DNA of 64,000 nucleotides from Shewanella sp. OMA3-2 (GTDB taxonomy: Bacteria; Pseudomonadota; Gammaproteobacteria; Enterobacterales; Shewanellaceae): NCBI RefSeq assembly GCF_021513195.1, contig NZ_CP090974.1, positions 3,608,001-3,672,000 of the forward strand, in the 5' to 3' direction. Position numbers and translations under genes: made by a program. Shown here piece by piece: positions 1 through 8,231 of the stretch (position 1 is the first letter of the stretch; every line of letters begins with the position of its first letter). The notes under the pieces were generated by a model that was given only the letters and a program-made list of their open reading frames with translations, ran no database searches and was not told where the DNA came from.

Positions 1-126
1 GAGTTTTGCCTGATAGCGATAACAGCTCTCACTGAGTCCAAACAAGGCACAGGCAAATGCGATTGGAATGGCTTTATCATGCACCGCCTTTTGCGCCAGC
101 TCCCGCCGCCGCGACGGCTTTACCAC
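1..126 (-). CDS. IS3-family transposase OrfB, N-terminal part (runs off window)
   Basis: In the -1 frame relative to OrfA the minus strand is open from about position 126 to the window edge (42 codons). It reads VVKPSRRRELAQKAV and later ALFGLSESCYRYQAK, which matches the start of OrfB, the DDE-type integrase subunit of IS3 elements. The catalytic DDE residues lie outside the window. It is expected to be made as an OrfAB fusion by -1 slippage at the A7G run. The GTG at 126 is only the first usable codon in this frame, not a proven start. Confidence 0.8.
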   Translation of the reverse strand, partial: MVKPSRRRELAQKAVHDKAIPIAFACALFGLSESCYRYQAKL

Positions 127-386
127 TTTTTTTCGATGGCCTCTTTGAGTATTTCGGCTTTTAGACGCTCTTCGGCATACATTTTTTTGAGTCGTGAATT
201 TTCAGCCTCTAACTCTTTCAATCGCGCCATCATAGAGGCGTCCATGCCGCCAAATTTGGCCCGCCACTTGTAGAAGGTAGCCGAGCTCATGCCGTGCTCA
301 CGGCACAGCCCCGGAACTGGGGTGCCAGCTTCGGCTTGCTTGAGGATAGCCAAGATTTGGCTGTCGCTAAATTTTGATGTTTTCAT
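120..386 (-). CDS. IS3-family transposase OrfA (helix-turn-helix protein)
   Basis: This 88-residue protein is a typical OrfA, the DNA-binding subunit of IS3-family transposases. Residues about 1-45 form the helix-turn-helix of the transposase_8 type (MKTSKFSDSQILAILKQAE and then the SSATFYKWRAKFGG recognition part). Residues 50-85 form a leucine-zipper coiled coil (LKELEAENSRLKKMYAEERLK). The ORF ends just past an A7G run at about 127-134 (minus strand AAAAAAAG), a good slippery site for the -1 shift that joins OrfA to OrfB. Family identity is clear; the precise IS subgroup (IS407-like by appearance) is less sure. Confidence 0.92.
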   Translation of the reverse strand: MKTSKFSDSQILAILKQAEAGTPVPGLCREHGMSSATFYKWRAKFGGMDASMMARLKELEAENSRLKKMYAEERLKAEILKEAIEKKW

Positions 387-453
387 GCAGAATCTCCCTG
401 CGTATATAGTACGAGAAAATTCTACTTTTGAAATCAGCTTTTTTTAGGGGGGA

Positions 454-906
454 TTACCGATAGAATTTCTTTCCATGAAGAATATAATTAAAGTTTTCAT
501 TTATAAAATCATCCGCATCGACCAAATGCTCTTCAAGAACTTTTTCTGACAATTCAAGAACATTTGAATTTGTAAATCTTGTTCCGTGTATAATACTCCC
601 TTCGATGAATCCATCAATTCTCACAGCTTTATTTTTCTTTCCTTGCAGCTTCCAAAGATTTCCTTCTCTAGTCCATAAGTCGGTGTTTCCTTCGTAAGTA
701 TATTCAACAACACTGTCATGGTTTGCGTTGCTAAATATTGTCCAAAGCACGCTAGGTCTAAAGGGTTCGGCAAGCAACCCCATAATGGTACTCTTTCCTA
801 TTCCGTTAGAGCCTGCAATGACATGTAAACCTTGCTCAATCGGTATCTCCATCGAGAAATCTCTGATGCTTTTTAAATTTTTAATACTGACTTTCAATCC
901 GGACAT
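454..906 (-). pseudogene. AAA/SMC-like ATPase, N-terminal fragment cut by the IS element
   Basis: The 150 residues form the N-terminus of a RecF/SMC-like or ABC-like AAA ATPase. A beta-strand pair (LKVSIKNLKSIRDFSMEI) leads to a Walker A motif GSNGIGKST at residues 32-40. No Walker B, signature motif or other later domain is present, because the frame stops exactly at the edge of the IS3 element (the stop lies at 454-456). The gene therefore looks interrupted, with its 3' part on the far side of the IS, outside the window. ATPases of this type occur in DNA repair, nuclease and defence systems; nothing here says which. The start at 906 has only a weak ribosome-binding site. Confidence 0.7.
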
Positions 907-1257
907 AATTACTCGATCTCGTGAATCTAGATTAGGGGCTTAACAGCTTATTGAACGGCCAAATAAATTTAAAGTCGGTCGTTTAAGTTATTGATTAATA
1001 TCATCCTACATTTAGTATCTTATTGATGTAAAGCGGTTTTATTTAACACCACTGGCAAATGAAAGCGAGCTTGCGCGTTAAAAGTGGACTTAATATTTGA
1101 CAAAAAATAAAAACATATAAATTTCAATTGATTAAAAAATTATCGGTTTATTACCAGTACGACTTTAGTTTACTTATTAGCCGATTCAACTTAAAAACAC
1201 ACCAAAAACCATTACAACTGCTTTATACACAGTACACACTACATAAAGGTGGAAGAT
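907..1257. other. AT-rich intergenic stretch, no gene recognised
   Basis: About 350 bases between the interrupted ATPase gene and a small ORF hold no convincing coding region. A TTGACA hexamer at 1097-1102 precedes AT-rich sequence with a TATAAA at 1116-1121, but the 13-base spacing is short, so a promoter for the downstream small ORF is only possible. Confidence 0.5.
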
Positions 1258-1365
1258 ATGGCTGATACTAGATATTTATGCGACATTTGTAAGTCGGTTA
1301 CAGATGAGCTTAAAGCTGGATCGTTCACCATCGAAAATATGCGTTTTTCATCATTTCTCGTCTAG
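1258..1365 (+). CDS. Small ORF with CxxC motif, possible remnant
   Basis: A 35-codon ORF begins MADTRYLCDICKSVTDEL and ends in FLV. It has a good Shine-Dalgarno sequence (AAAGGTGGA, ending 4 bases before the ATG). The CDIC pair could bind a metal. I do not recognise a family. The reading frame is very short and sits in a repeat-rich area beside an IS element, so it may be the 5' remnant of a longer gene whose remainder was replaced. Whether it is expressed is unknown. Confidence 0.35.
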   Translation: MADTRYLCDICKSVTDELKAGSFTIENMRFSSFLV

Positions 1366-1468
1366 GGCGCTGAGGGTTTCTAAAGGCGCGCAAGCTTTTT
1401 GCCCTTTTGGTCTGGTGAGGGGTGAAGTGCAACGATGTTAGTGGCCATAGGCCATATCGCCAAACACT

Positions 1469-1617
1469 CTTTGGGGCAAAACCAAGTCAGTATTTAAAAT
1501 AATCTTATTCTACTCAATCTTTAAAACCAGCAGATTAAGAAAATACTGAAAAGGTTCATTATAGTAGTTTTCGAGCCGACCATACGACCCATGGATGGGT
1601 CGGTTGAGCTACAAGGA
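1469..1617. repeat. Direct repeat copy 1 (about 150 bp)
   Basis: This stretch, starting CTTTGGGGCAAAACCAAGTC, reappears with scattered substitutions and small indels at 1734-1887. Both copies end with a GACCAT...GTCGGTT...ACAAGGA segment. In this copy the end contains a short perfect hairpin, CGACCC-ATGGAT-GGGTCG. No coding frame is conserved, so it looks like a diverged non-coding duplication. Confidence 0.75.
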
Positions 1618-1733
1618 CTTTTTTATTTCAATAGAATGCTGCGTGTCGGTGAGTAAATGCCATGCTGAACCTACATCGATAAACTTCACGTATATTCTTT
1701 GCTATGAGCGAAGCTGCATACTTCCAAACAAAA

Positions 1734-1887
1734 CTTTGGGGCAAAACCAAATCAGTGTTTTAAAATAATCTTATTCGACACTATCTTTAAAACTAGTAGG
1801 TTAAGAAAATACTGGAAAGGTTCATTATGGTAGTTTGCGAACAGACCATCCGACTCAGGGATGGATATGTCGGTTCAGTGACAAGGA
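1734..1887. repeat. Direct repeat copy 2 (about 150 bp)
   Basis: This is the second copy of the element at 1469-1617, separated from it by about 116 bp of unrelated sequence. The middle parts (AAAATAATCTTATTC, then TTAAGAAAATACTG, then AAGGTTCATTAT) are nearly identical between copies. The terminal hairpin of copy 1 is degraded here. Confidence 0.75.
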
Positions 1888-1917
1888 ACCTGTTGTTAAA
1901 TGACATAAATCGCGGAC

Positions 1918-1945
1918 AAAAAAAAGCCTACTCATCAGAGTAGGC
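1918..1945 (-). terminator. Rho-independent terminator of the small-protein unit
   Basis: A perfect 8-bp stem (GCCTACTC / GAGTAGGC, loop ATCA on the plus strand) is followed on the minus strand by eight T residues. It closes the minus-strand unit that begins at about 2351 and carries the 31-codon ORF. Confidence 0.85.
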
Positions 1946-2099
1946 AGACATGGTGCAAGTATCCCGTTGGGGAACGGAAAACGAGTATCACTTGGGGATG
2001 TGATAAGGGAACAAATCAAATTGATCTATTACCCGAGTCTAAACGTCAACAAGACGAAAAAGGGTTGTGAACAGTCAAACGGAAATAAGCTGAACGATT

Positions 2100-2195
2100 T
2101 TAAAACTTCATGGCGAAAAAACCGCCGCGCAAAGCCTCTGGATTAATCCAAGTGTTTTGCCAAAATATCTTGCCATTGCCTAAATAAGACATCAT
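2100..2195 (-). CDS. Candidate 31-residue small protein
   Basis: The ORF starts with two adjacent ATG codons (MMSYLGNGKIFWQNTWINP) and ends in GGFFAMKF. A GGAG Shine-Dalgarno sequence (2201-2204) lies 5 bases before the first ATG. The peptide is rich in aromatic residues and Gly, has two Trp, and no signal peptide or clear membrane helix. The unit around it is complete: a near-consensus sigma-70 promoter at 2358-2385, a ~155-nt leader and a strong terminator at 1918-1945. I do not recognise the family. It could be a real small protein, a leader peptide, or incidental to a regulatory RNA. Confidence 0.5.
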   Translation of the reverse strand: MMSYLGNGKIFWQNTWINPEALRGGFFAMKF

Positions 2196-2351
2196 AAATT
2201 CTCCAAATTAAAGTTGTATAAACCTAGTAGTGGTTCTGATCCGTGGAACTAACCTTTCTCAATCCATTGAGACAACTTTCTTTCACTCGATTCCTTGGAG
2301 ATAACATCCTTCCTGGATTTACTAGCATTGACGGTGTCTTGCTTGCCGACG
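2196..2351 (-). ncRNA. Long 5' leader of the small-protein unit, possibly structured
   Basis: Between the predicted transcription start (about 2351) and the small ORF lie about 155 transcribed bases without a reading frame. They contain complementary segments, for example GTTGTCTCAATGGATTGAGA around 2265, where TCTCAAT and ATTGAGA pair. A long leader ahead of a 31-codon ORF suggests RNA-level control or a regulatory RNA. No known riboswitch was recognised. Confidence 0.35.
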
Positions 2352-2357
2352 AAGAGA

Positions 2358-2385
2358 ATTATACAAAACCGTAATTAAATTACAA
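2358..2385 (-). promoter_or_regulatory. Sigma-70-type promoter for the small-protein unit
   Basis: On the minus strand TTGTAA (2380-2385) and a perfect TATAAT (2358-2363) are separated by 16 bases. The predicted start is near 2351. This is one of the best-matched promoters in the window. Confidence 0.7.
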
Positions 2386-2517
2386 GACTTATTTGATATA
2401 AATCACAAAAAACCTTTATTTGGTAACAACATTACCAAACAAAGGTGTTAACAAACACAGATCAAACCATTAACATCAGGCTAGATGACTGTTTTACAAC
2501 AACAAATAATAAATAAA

Positions 2518-4047
2518 CTAACCAACAGTAAACTGTAATAAAGCAACCAAAGGTTGTGCTGTTGGTTTGCCGTATAACGGATCGCCCTCAGTCGCACTTC
2601 CGGCAATATCAATATGGGTATAGCTTAAAGGTTGAGGGCTTTTTAAATGGTGAGTATCTAAGCCTGAGGCTTTCAATAAAAATGCAGCCGGGTATTGATG
2701 ACCACGTGCGGTTACTGATGACGGGCCATTATTTGACGATATAACATCAGCCGCGCCATTTTTATCAGCAACCTTATCAAAATCTTCAGGGCGTAAATAT
2801 GACACCTCAAAGGGTTCAGCCCATTGCTGGCCAATTTGTTGCAGTGTTGCCGCCACGCCTTGCTGCTTAGCTACCGCATTTTCCACTAGCGCGGTATAGC
2901 TGCCATAGGCACGCACAACATGACCAGTTAAGGTCGCCACTGAATATAATGATGGCGCGACTGACTGCGTTGCTTGAATGCGTAAATGCGACAGCAAATC
3001 AGCTAATACCAATCGCCCTTCAGCATCGGTATTACCAATACGTACCCGCACACCGGCATGGCTGGTAATAATCTCATCAGTAACAAAGGCTTCACTGCCA
3101 ATGCTGTTACGTACTAACCCAAGCTCAGCAATCACTCTCACCCCTTTAGGTTTAAGTATTGATAAAGTTTTCATTAATCCCGCAACGGCCGCAGCACCGC
3201 CTTTATCGCGGCTCATACCCGCCATGCCGCCGGCGATTTTAATGTCTGCTCCGCCAGTGTCATACACCACACCTTTACCGGCAAATAAAAGCGTGCGTGT
3301 AATGTCACCTTCACCGGTATAAGCCACTTTCACTACCCGTGGATGATGGCGCGCCACATCAAACGAGCTGCGCCCCACAGCACTTAGCAATGGGTAATCT
3401 TTTATTAAAGTCGCTTTATCTTCTATTACTGCAACGTCAAGGCCGCTGTCTTTAAAAGAGGCGACACAGTAATCGGCAAAGTTAATCGCACTCATGCGCT
3501 CAGGCTCGGTACCACATAAATCACGCGCCAATACCCTTCCCGCTTCTAATGCATTTAACAGATCGCTTTTAGGTGAACTTGTCATTAACCCCATAGCGGT
3601 TAATGCTGGTGACAGCGAATTTGCTTCACGGGTTTCCAGTGGTTGCCACAATGTTTGACCACAAGCCAGTGCTGCCACTTCAGTTGCAAAACTAAAACGA
3701 GGGTCTTGTGACGACGCCACGATTAATAAAGGCTTAGTTGCCCCTGCATCTTTAGCAATACTGATCCCTTCTTTTGCCGCTTTGGCATAAATGCGCACAT
3801 CGGCATAGTCGTCATCACCCGTTACTGGGGCAATAATCAATCGACCACCAGCCAACCCTGGCGCAAACAGTAATGTGGCTTGTTTACCCACGCGGTGATC
3901 AATTTGCTTAGCATGCTCTGCTAATAAACTAATCTCTTGCTGGGTAACATCGGTCAGATTAGGTGTGACGACGATGACGGCATCAAAACCTTCACCTTCA
4001 AATATGGCCTGGTCGTTATTTACATCTATTATTGGCACCTGAAACAT
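2518..4047 (-). CDS. M17-family leucyl aminopeptidase-like metallopeptidase
   Basis: This 509-residue cytosolic enzyme belongs to peptidase family M17, which removes N-terminal residues from peptides using two metal ions. The metal and catalytic residues line up: K258 and D263 in AGKGVVYDTGG, D281 in SRDKGGAAAV, and D341, E343 and R345 in [12 protein letters not shown]. Compared with the PepA at 61007-62515 it has YDTGGADIK instead of FDSGGISLK, so it is a second, diverged M17 enzyme; its substrate preference cannot be read from sequence. The start has a good AAGGGA ribosome-binding site. It is transcribed alone, divergent from pepD. Confidence 0.88.
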   Translation of the reverse strand: MFQVPIIDVNNDQAIFEGEGFDAVIVVTPNLTDVTQQEISLLAEHAKQIDHRVGKQATLLFAPGLAGGRLIIAPVTGDDDYADVRIYAKAAKEGISIAKDAGATKPLLIVASSQDPRFSFATEVAALACGQTLWQPLETREANSLSPALTAMGLMTSSPKSDLLNALEAGRVLARDLCGTEPERMSAINFADYCVASFKDSGLDVAVIEDKATLIKDYPLLSAVGRSSFDVARHHPRVVKVAYTGEGDITRTLLFAGKGVVYDTGGADIKIAGGMAGMSRDKGGAAAVAGLMKTLSILKPKGVRVIAELGLVRNSIGSEAFVTDEIITSHAGVRVRIGNTDAEGRLVLADLLSHLRIQATQSVAPSLYSVATLTGHVVRAYGSYTALVENAVAKQQGVAATLQQIGQQWAEPFEVSYLRPEDFDKVADKNGAADVISSNNGPSSVTARGHQYPAAFLLKASGLDTHHLKSPQPLSYTHIDIAGSATEGDPLYGKPTAQPLVALLQFTVG

Positions 4048-4252
4048 GATTTTCCCTTATGCTTTGTTGACGATTATTTTTGCATGCTGAACATCGAATT
4101 AACATTGCGCATTAATGTTATTAGTCATTCTTGAGTGAATTTTTATTTACACAAGAACGTGTCTACGGCAAAGAAAAACCACTGTATCACAATGGCAATT
4201 GTGCAGCCTATGGTAGAATAATGGCATATTTTATCCTGATTGAGGACGTTTC

Positions 4253-5713
4253 GTGACAGCATTAAATCAATTATATCCACAACCTCTTTGGCAATGGTTC
4301 GAACAAATTTGTGCTATTCCCCATCCTTCTAAGCATGAACAAGCGTTATCAAGCCACATTCAACAATGGGCAAAAGGCAAAGGCCTTAGCGTTGTTGAAG
4401 ACAAAGTAGGCAACCTCATTATTCGTAAGCCAGCCACTGCGGGTATGGAAGATCGCAAAATTGTTGTGTTGCAAGCTCATATCGATATGGTGCCACAAAA
4501 AAATGCAGATAAAGTGCATGACTTTGAAAAAGATCCTATCGAAGCCTATGTAGATGGCGAATGGGTTAAAGCAAAAGGGACAACATTAGGTTCAGATAAT
4601 GGCATTGGCATGGCTTCGGCTTTAGCCGTGTTAGGCAGCGATGACATTAAGCATGGTCCATTAGAAGTCTTGTTGACCATTGATGAAGAAGCTGGCATGA
4701 CTGGCGCTTTTGGGTTAGAAGCCGGTTATTTAGACGCAGAGATTTTGATCAATACCGACTCTGAACAAGAAGGTGAGATTTACATGGGGTGTGCTGGCGG
4801 TGTTGACGCCCAGATATCTGTGCCACTTTCATGGCAAGCACCTGAGCTGAGTAATCAATCTTTTAAACTGACCTTGTCAGGCATTAAAGGTGGTCACTCT
4901 GGGGTAAATATTCATCTTGGTCGCGGTAACGCAAATAAGCTACTGGCGCGTTTTCTGTTTAAATACAGTGATGAATTAGCCCTAGAACTGGTTAACTTTA
5001 CCGGTGGTTCATTACGTAATGCCATTCCGCGTGAAGCGAATATCAGCTTTATGTTACCTGCGGAAAATGTTGATGGATTAAAAACAGCAATTAGCACATT
5101 CCAGGCTGTGGTACGTGAAGAGTTAGCCATTGCCGACCCAAGCATGTTATTAACCTTAGAAGCCATTGATGCACCCAGTAAAGTAATGGGTGAAGATGCG
5201 CAAAACAGCTTAATCGACTTATTATATGCTTGCCCTAATGGGGTAATGCGGATGAGTGATGAAGTGGCTGGTGTGACCGAAACATCATTAAATGTCGGTG
5301 TGATAAGTACTGAACAAGAAAGCGTAGAAATTTTATGTTTAATTCGCTCGCTTATCGACTCTGGCCGTGATGAAGTGCAAGGCATGTTAAATGCCCTAGC
5401 CAATCTTGCGGGTGCCAGTATTGAATTTAGCGGTGCTTACCCAGGCTGGAAGCCGGATAACAGCTCACCGGTTATGGCTATTGTGCGTGATACCTATAAC
5501 GACATTTACAAAAAAGACCCCACCATTATGGTTATTCATGCAGGTCTTGAATGTGGTTTATTTAAAGAGCCCTACCCAACTATGGACATGGTCTCAATTG
5601 GCCCCACCATTCGTTATCCGCACAGCCCAGATGAAATGGTTAATATTGAAACGGTAGGTCAATACTGGCAGTTATTATTAGCCGTATTAGAACGTATTCC
5701 AGCCAAAGCTTAA
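4253..5713 (+). CDS. pepD: Aminoacyl-histidine dipeptidase (peptidase D)
   Basis: PepD is a cytosolic zinc dipeptidase (M20 family) that hydrolyses Xaa-His dipeptides such as carnosine. The 486-residue length fits E. coli PepD. Metal-binding motifs are visible: AHIDMVPQKN (H76, D78), GSDNGIG (D115), the catalytic and metal carboxylates in DEEAGMTG (E145, E146), NTDSEQEGE (D169), and the C-terminal RYPHSPDEM histidine. Translation starts at GTG (4253), supported by GAGG nine bases upstream. Its terminator overlaps the 3' end of the convergent dinB. Confidence 0.95.
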   Translation: MTALNQLYPQPLWQWFEQICAIPHPSKHEQALSSHIQQWAKGKGLSVVEDKVGNLIIRKPATAGMEDRKIVVLQAHIDMVPQKNADKVHDFEKDPIEAYVDGEWVKAKGTTLGSDNGIGMASALAVLGSDDIKHGPLEVLLTIDEEAGMTGAFGLEAGYLDAEILINTDSEQEGEIYMGCAGGVDAQISVPLSWQAPELSNQSFKLTLSGIKGGHSGVNIHLGRGNANKLLARFLFKYSDELALELVNFTGGSLRNAIPREANISFMLPAENVDGLKTAISTFQAVVREELAIADPSMLLTLEAIDAPSKVMGEDAQNSLIDLLYACPNGVMRMSDEVAGVTETSLNVGVISTEQESVEILCLIRSLIDSGRDEVQGMLNALANLAGASIEFSGAYPGWKPDNSSPVMAIVRDTYNDIYKKDPTIMVIHAGLECGLFKEPYPTMDMVSIGPTIRYPHSPDEMVNIETVGQYWQLLLAVLERIPAKA

Positions 5714-5749
5714 TGCTATGTAAGGCGTTAAGCCAATCAGAATAAGCGC

Positions 5750-6823
5750 TTAAAACTGCAAATCGAGTTGGGCAACCGACTTAGTTTGCAGTTTTTTTTC
5801 ACCTAATTCTGCCAGACCAACACTTACCCCAATCAGTCTAATGCCACGTTCATTACTTCTGGTCAGTGCTTGTTGTAACAATTGATAAAACAGCTTTACC
5901 GATATTTCATCGCTGCGTTGCTCGATGGTGGTTTGTTTAAAATCGTTAAATTTGATTTTCACCACTTGCTTGTTGATTAAGCGATCTTTTGCGCTGCGGC
6001 TCACCTGGCTATCAAGCTCTTGAATAAGTTGTGGTAATACTTGATGGCATTGAGCTAGCGTAAAGATATCTTGCGCTAATGTTGTTTCAACGCCAACGGA
6101 TTTACGCACTCTATTATTGCTAATAGACCTTGGATCGATGCCATTTGATCGCTCAATTAATACCGCACCAAACTTACCAAAACTTTCGAGTAACTTTACC
6201 TTAGGATACTGCTGCACATCGGCGCAGGTCTCTAACCCCAATAGCGACAATTTTTGTGCGGTGACTTTTCCTACACCCGGAATTTTCTTTAACGCTAGTG
6301 TGCGCACAAACTCAGGAATGTCATCAGGGGTAATCACATATTGGCCATTAGGTTTATTTAAATCAGAGGCTATTTTGGCTAAAAACTTAATTGGCGCGAC
6401 ACCGGCTGATGCCGTTAGCCCTGTTTCTAACTCAATATCTCGGCGAATAGCTTGGGCTATTAAGGTTGCACTGCCATGGTATTGCTGACAGTCGCTGACA
6501 TCAAGAAAAGCCTCATCTAATGATAATGGCTCAATTAAATCACTGTAACGATTAAATATTTGTCTTATTTGCAGTGAGACATCTTTATAAACTTGCATTC
6601 TCCCAGGCACCAAGACTAAATGAGGGCACAGCTTTAATGCTTGATAACTCGACATAGCTGAACGCACCCCAAATTTACGTGCAGCATAGTTACAAGTACT
6701 GATAACACCACGGCGATCGCTACGCCCGCCAACCGCAATCGCTTTATCGCGTAATTCAGGAAAATCACGCATCTCAACCGCAGCAAAATAACAGTCCATG
6801 TCGATATGAATAATTTTGCGCAT
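5750..6823 (-). CDS. dinB: DNA polymerase IV (translesion, Y family)
   Basis: DinB copies damaged templates without proofreading as part of the SOS response. The 357-residue protein has the palm motif [13 protein letters not shown] with metal ligand D8, the steric-gate F13, and the catalytic pair D103/E104 in [10 protein letters not shown]. Next comes the helix-hairpin-helix part ([13 protein letters not shown]), and the little-finger domain follows. The C-terminus QLDLQF matches the beta-clamp-binding motif. A consensus LexA box at 6860-6879 lies 37 bases before the start codon, so SOS control is very likely. Confidence 0.96.
   Translation of the reverse strand: MRKIIHIDMDCYFAAVEMRDFPELRDKAIAVGGRSDRRGVISTCNYAARKFGVRSAMSSYQALKLCPHLVLVPGRMQVYKDVSLQIRQIFNRYSDLIEPLSLDEAFLDVSDCQQYHGSATLIAQAIRRDIELETGLTASAGVAPIKFLAKIASDLNKPNGQYVITPDDIPEFVRTLALKKIPGVGKVTAQKLSLLGLETCADVQQYPKVKLLESFGKFGAVLIERSNGIDPRSISNNRVRKSVGVETTLAQDIFTLAQCHQVLPQLIQELDSQVSRSAKDRLINKQVVKIKFNDFKQTTIEQRSDEISVKLFYQLLQQALTRSNERGIRLIGVSVGLAELGEKKLQTKSVAQLDLQF
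5752..5799 (+). terminator. pepD terminator embedded in the 3' end of dinB
   Basis: AAAACTGCAAA (5752-5762) pairs with TTTGCAGTTTT (5785-5795), with a second inner stem between them, followed by a run of eight T. The whole structure lies within the last codons of dinB on the opposite strand. Confidence 0.75.
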
Positions 6824-6859
6824 TGCTTACGCCATCATCATTAGTAAGGTTGCTCATAA

Positions 6860-6879
6860 TACTGTATATAAAAACAGTA
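6860..6879 (-). promoter_or_regulatory. LexA (SOS) box of dinB
   Basis: The sequence TACTGTATATAAAAACAGTA fits the gammaproteobacterial LexA consensus TACTGTATATATATACAGTA at 18 of 20 positions, including both CTG/CAG half-sites. It lies directly upstream of dinB. Confidence 0.9.
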
Positions 6880-7003
6880 TTCAACATAGCAAATTATAAA
6901 CATGACGCGATAAAAGTCAGCATGAAATCAGTTGTATGTTATCTATAAGTATCTATGATGATGAATCAATTAGTTATAGGTTATTTACAAGGAAAGTGAA
7001 CAC

Positions 7004-7630
7004 ATGCATGTACCCGAAAAATGGCAGATGAACAGCTCAACGGATATGCATCAGTTTATCGCACAACATGGCTTTGCGGTTGTTGTGTCATCTAATTTAG
7101 AAGCCTCACACATTCCGCTAATATTAAAAGCAGAGGAAGGTGAACACGGAGTACTTTACGGCCATTTAGCACGCAGTAATCCACACTGGCAAGATATTAT
7201 AGACAGCACAGTACTGTGTATTTTCAATGGCCCTCATGCCTATATTTCGCCAACCTGGTATCACGCCTTCCCTGCTGTACCAACCTGGAATTACAGTGTG
7301 GTTCATGCCAAAGGCGCAGTTGAACTCACCGACGATGAAACCACATTGGCGATATTAGAAACCACAATCCAAAAGTATGAGCCCAGTTTATTAACCCCCA
7401 CCCCTGAAAACTGTGAAGGTTTTATCCCTAAGCAATTTCAAGATAAATTAGCCAAAGGCATTGTAGGGTTTAAAATTGTAATCACTGAATTACAGGGTAA
7501 ACAAAAGCTTGGCCAGCATAGAAGCTCACTCGATCAAAAAGGGGTCGTTGAAGGGCTATCAAAATCGCCAGGCATAGATGAGCAACAGTTGCTGAAGTAC
7601 ATGATCAATCAAAATATTGCGCTAGGTTAA
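7004..7630 (+). CDS. PaiB-like FMN-binding protein
   Basis: The 208-residue protein belongs to the PaiB family of FMN-binding split-barrel proteins, named after Bacillus PaiB, a negative regulator of sporulation and protease genes. Family signatures are the N-terminal MHVPEKWQM, then SHIPLIL, GHLARSNPHW, and the block CIFNGPHAYISPTWY followed by VPTWNYSVVHAKG. A flavin-binding or haem-utilisation role is known for the wider fold; the target of this protein is unknown. The start has a strong AAGGA site. It is a single gene. Confidence 0.85.
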   Translation: MHVPEKWQMNSSTDMHQFIAQHGFAVVVSSNLEASHIPLILKAEEGEHGVLYGHLARSNPHWQDIIDSTVLCIFNGPHAYISPTWYHAFPAVPTWNYSVVHAKGAVELTDDETTLAILETTIQKYEPSLLTPTPENCEGFIPKQFQDKLAKGIVGFKIVITELQGKQKLGQHRSSLDQKGVVEGLSKSPGIDEQQLLKYMINQNIALG

Positions 7631-7687
7631 AAGTGAGCACTTTATCTAGCGACTATTGAGCTAAACAGCATGATTTAACTGTGCAAC

Positions 7688-8092
7688 TTATCGACCTGGT
7701 TCAAAGGCATCATACCTAGGCAACTGGGCATCTAAATCTTCCCAGTTTGCTTTGGATGAGACAAAGTTGTGCGAGATGGGTCTCTCAGATATATCAGTAT
7801 CCAGAATGCCAAGCCTAATTCTATAACGTTGTGGGTCTTGCTCGTTTGAACTATAAACCGGTGAGCCACAATGGCTGCAAAAATGCCTATTTCGACCTGG
7901 CTTAAATGAAAATATACTTAAGCTATTTTTACCCGATACGATTTCAAAATCAGCCGCGTTAATGAAGCCATTTGTAGCAAAGGCAGTCCCACTATTTTTT
8001 CGACATAAAGAACAATGACAATGAATAATGTCACTTATTTCACCCTTTATGGTTATTTTGACTTCACCGCATAAACATTTACCCTGGTACAT
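7688..8092 (-). CDS. GFA-family (glutathione-dependent formaldehyde-activating-like) zinc protein
   Basis: The protein (134 residues from the chosen start) shows the GFA-fold zinc ligands: CLCGEV near the N-terminus, HCHCSLCRKNSGTAF, and CSHCGSPVY. Founding members act on S-hydroxymethyl-glutathione, but most GFA proteins have no proven reaction. The start MYQGKCLCG at 8092 is preferred because AGGGTG lies ten bases upstream; the ATG at 8101 is too close to that site. It is transcribed alone. Confidence 0.85.
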   Translation of the reverse strand: MYQGKCLCGEVKITIKGEISDIIHCHCSLCRKNSGTAFATNGFINAADFEIVSGKNSLSIFSFKPGRNRHFCSHCGSPVYSSNEQDPQRYRIRLGILDTDISERPISHNFVSSKANWEDLDAQLPRYDAFEPGR

Positions 8093-8231
8093 AATTGGCA
8101 TTCACCCTATTTGTGCAAACATTTAAAATACTGATTCAGCGTTATAAAACTAGATGCTATCAAACTAAAACCGAAAATACCTATATGGTTCGCTTAATAA
8201 TGATGTTCAGCATGCTCCACATTTGTGACCG

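Larger units (their letters stand above)
1..455 (-). mobile_element. IS3-family insertion sequence, one end only
   Basis: The left edge of the window holds the orfA end of an IS3-family element, with the rest of orfB lying beyond position 1. Both ORFs read leftwards in overlapping frames, as in this family. The element ends near 445-455, where a C-rich tip (GGGGGGATTA on the plus strand) meets the reading frame of an ATPase gene. The exact terminus and target duplication cannot be fixed because the other end is outside the window. Confidence 0.85.

Noticed and set aside
1469..1887. CRISPR array
   Set aside because: There are only two long, diverged repeats with one unrelated spacer; unit length and spacing do not fit CRISPR.
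454..2517. A defence island
   Set aside because: Only one broken ATPase fragment and an IS end are visible; no nuclease, sensor or other defence gene supports it.
4912..5403. 163-codon minus-strand ORF inside pepD
   Set aside because: It is the antisense shadow of the clearly recognised pepD frame and has no family features.
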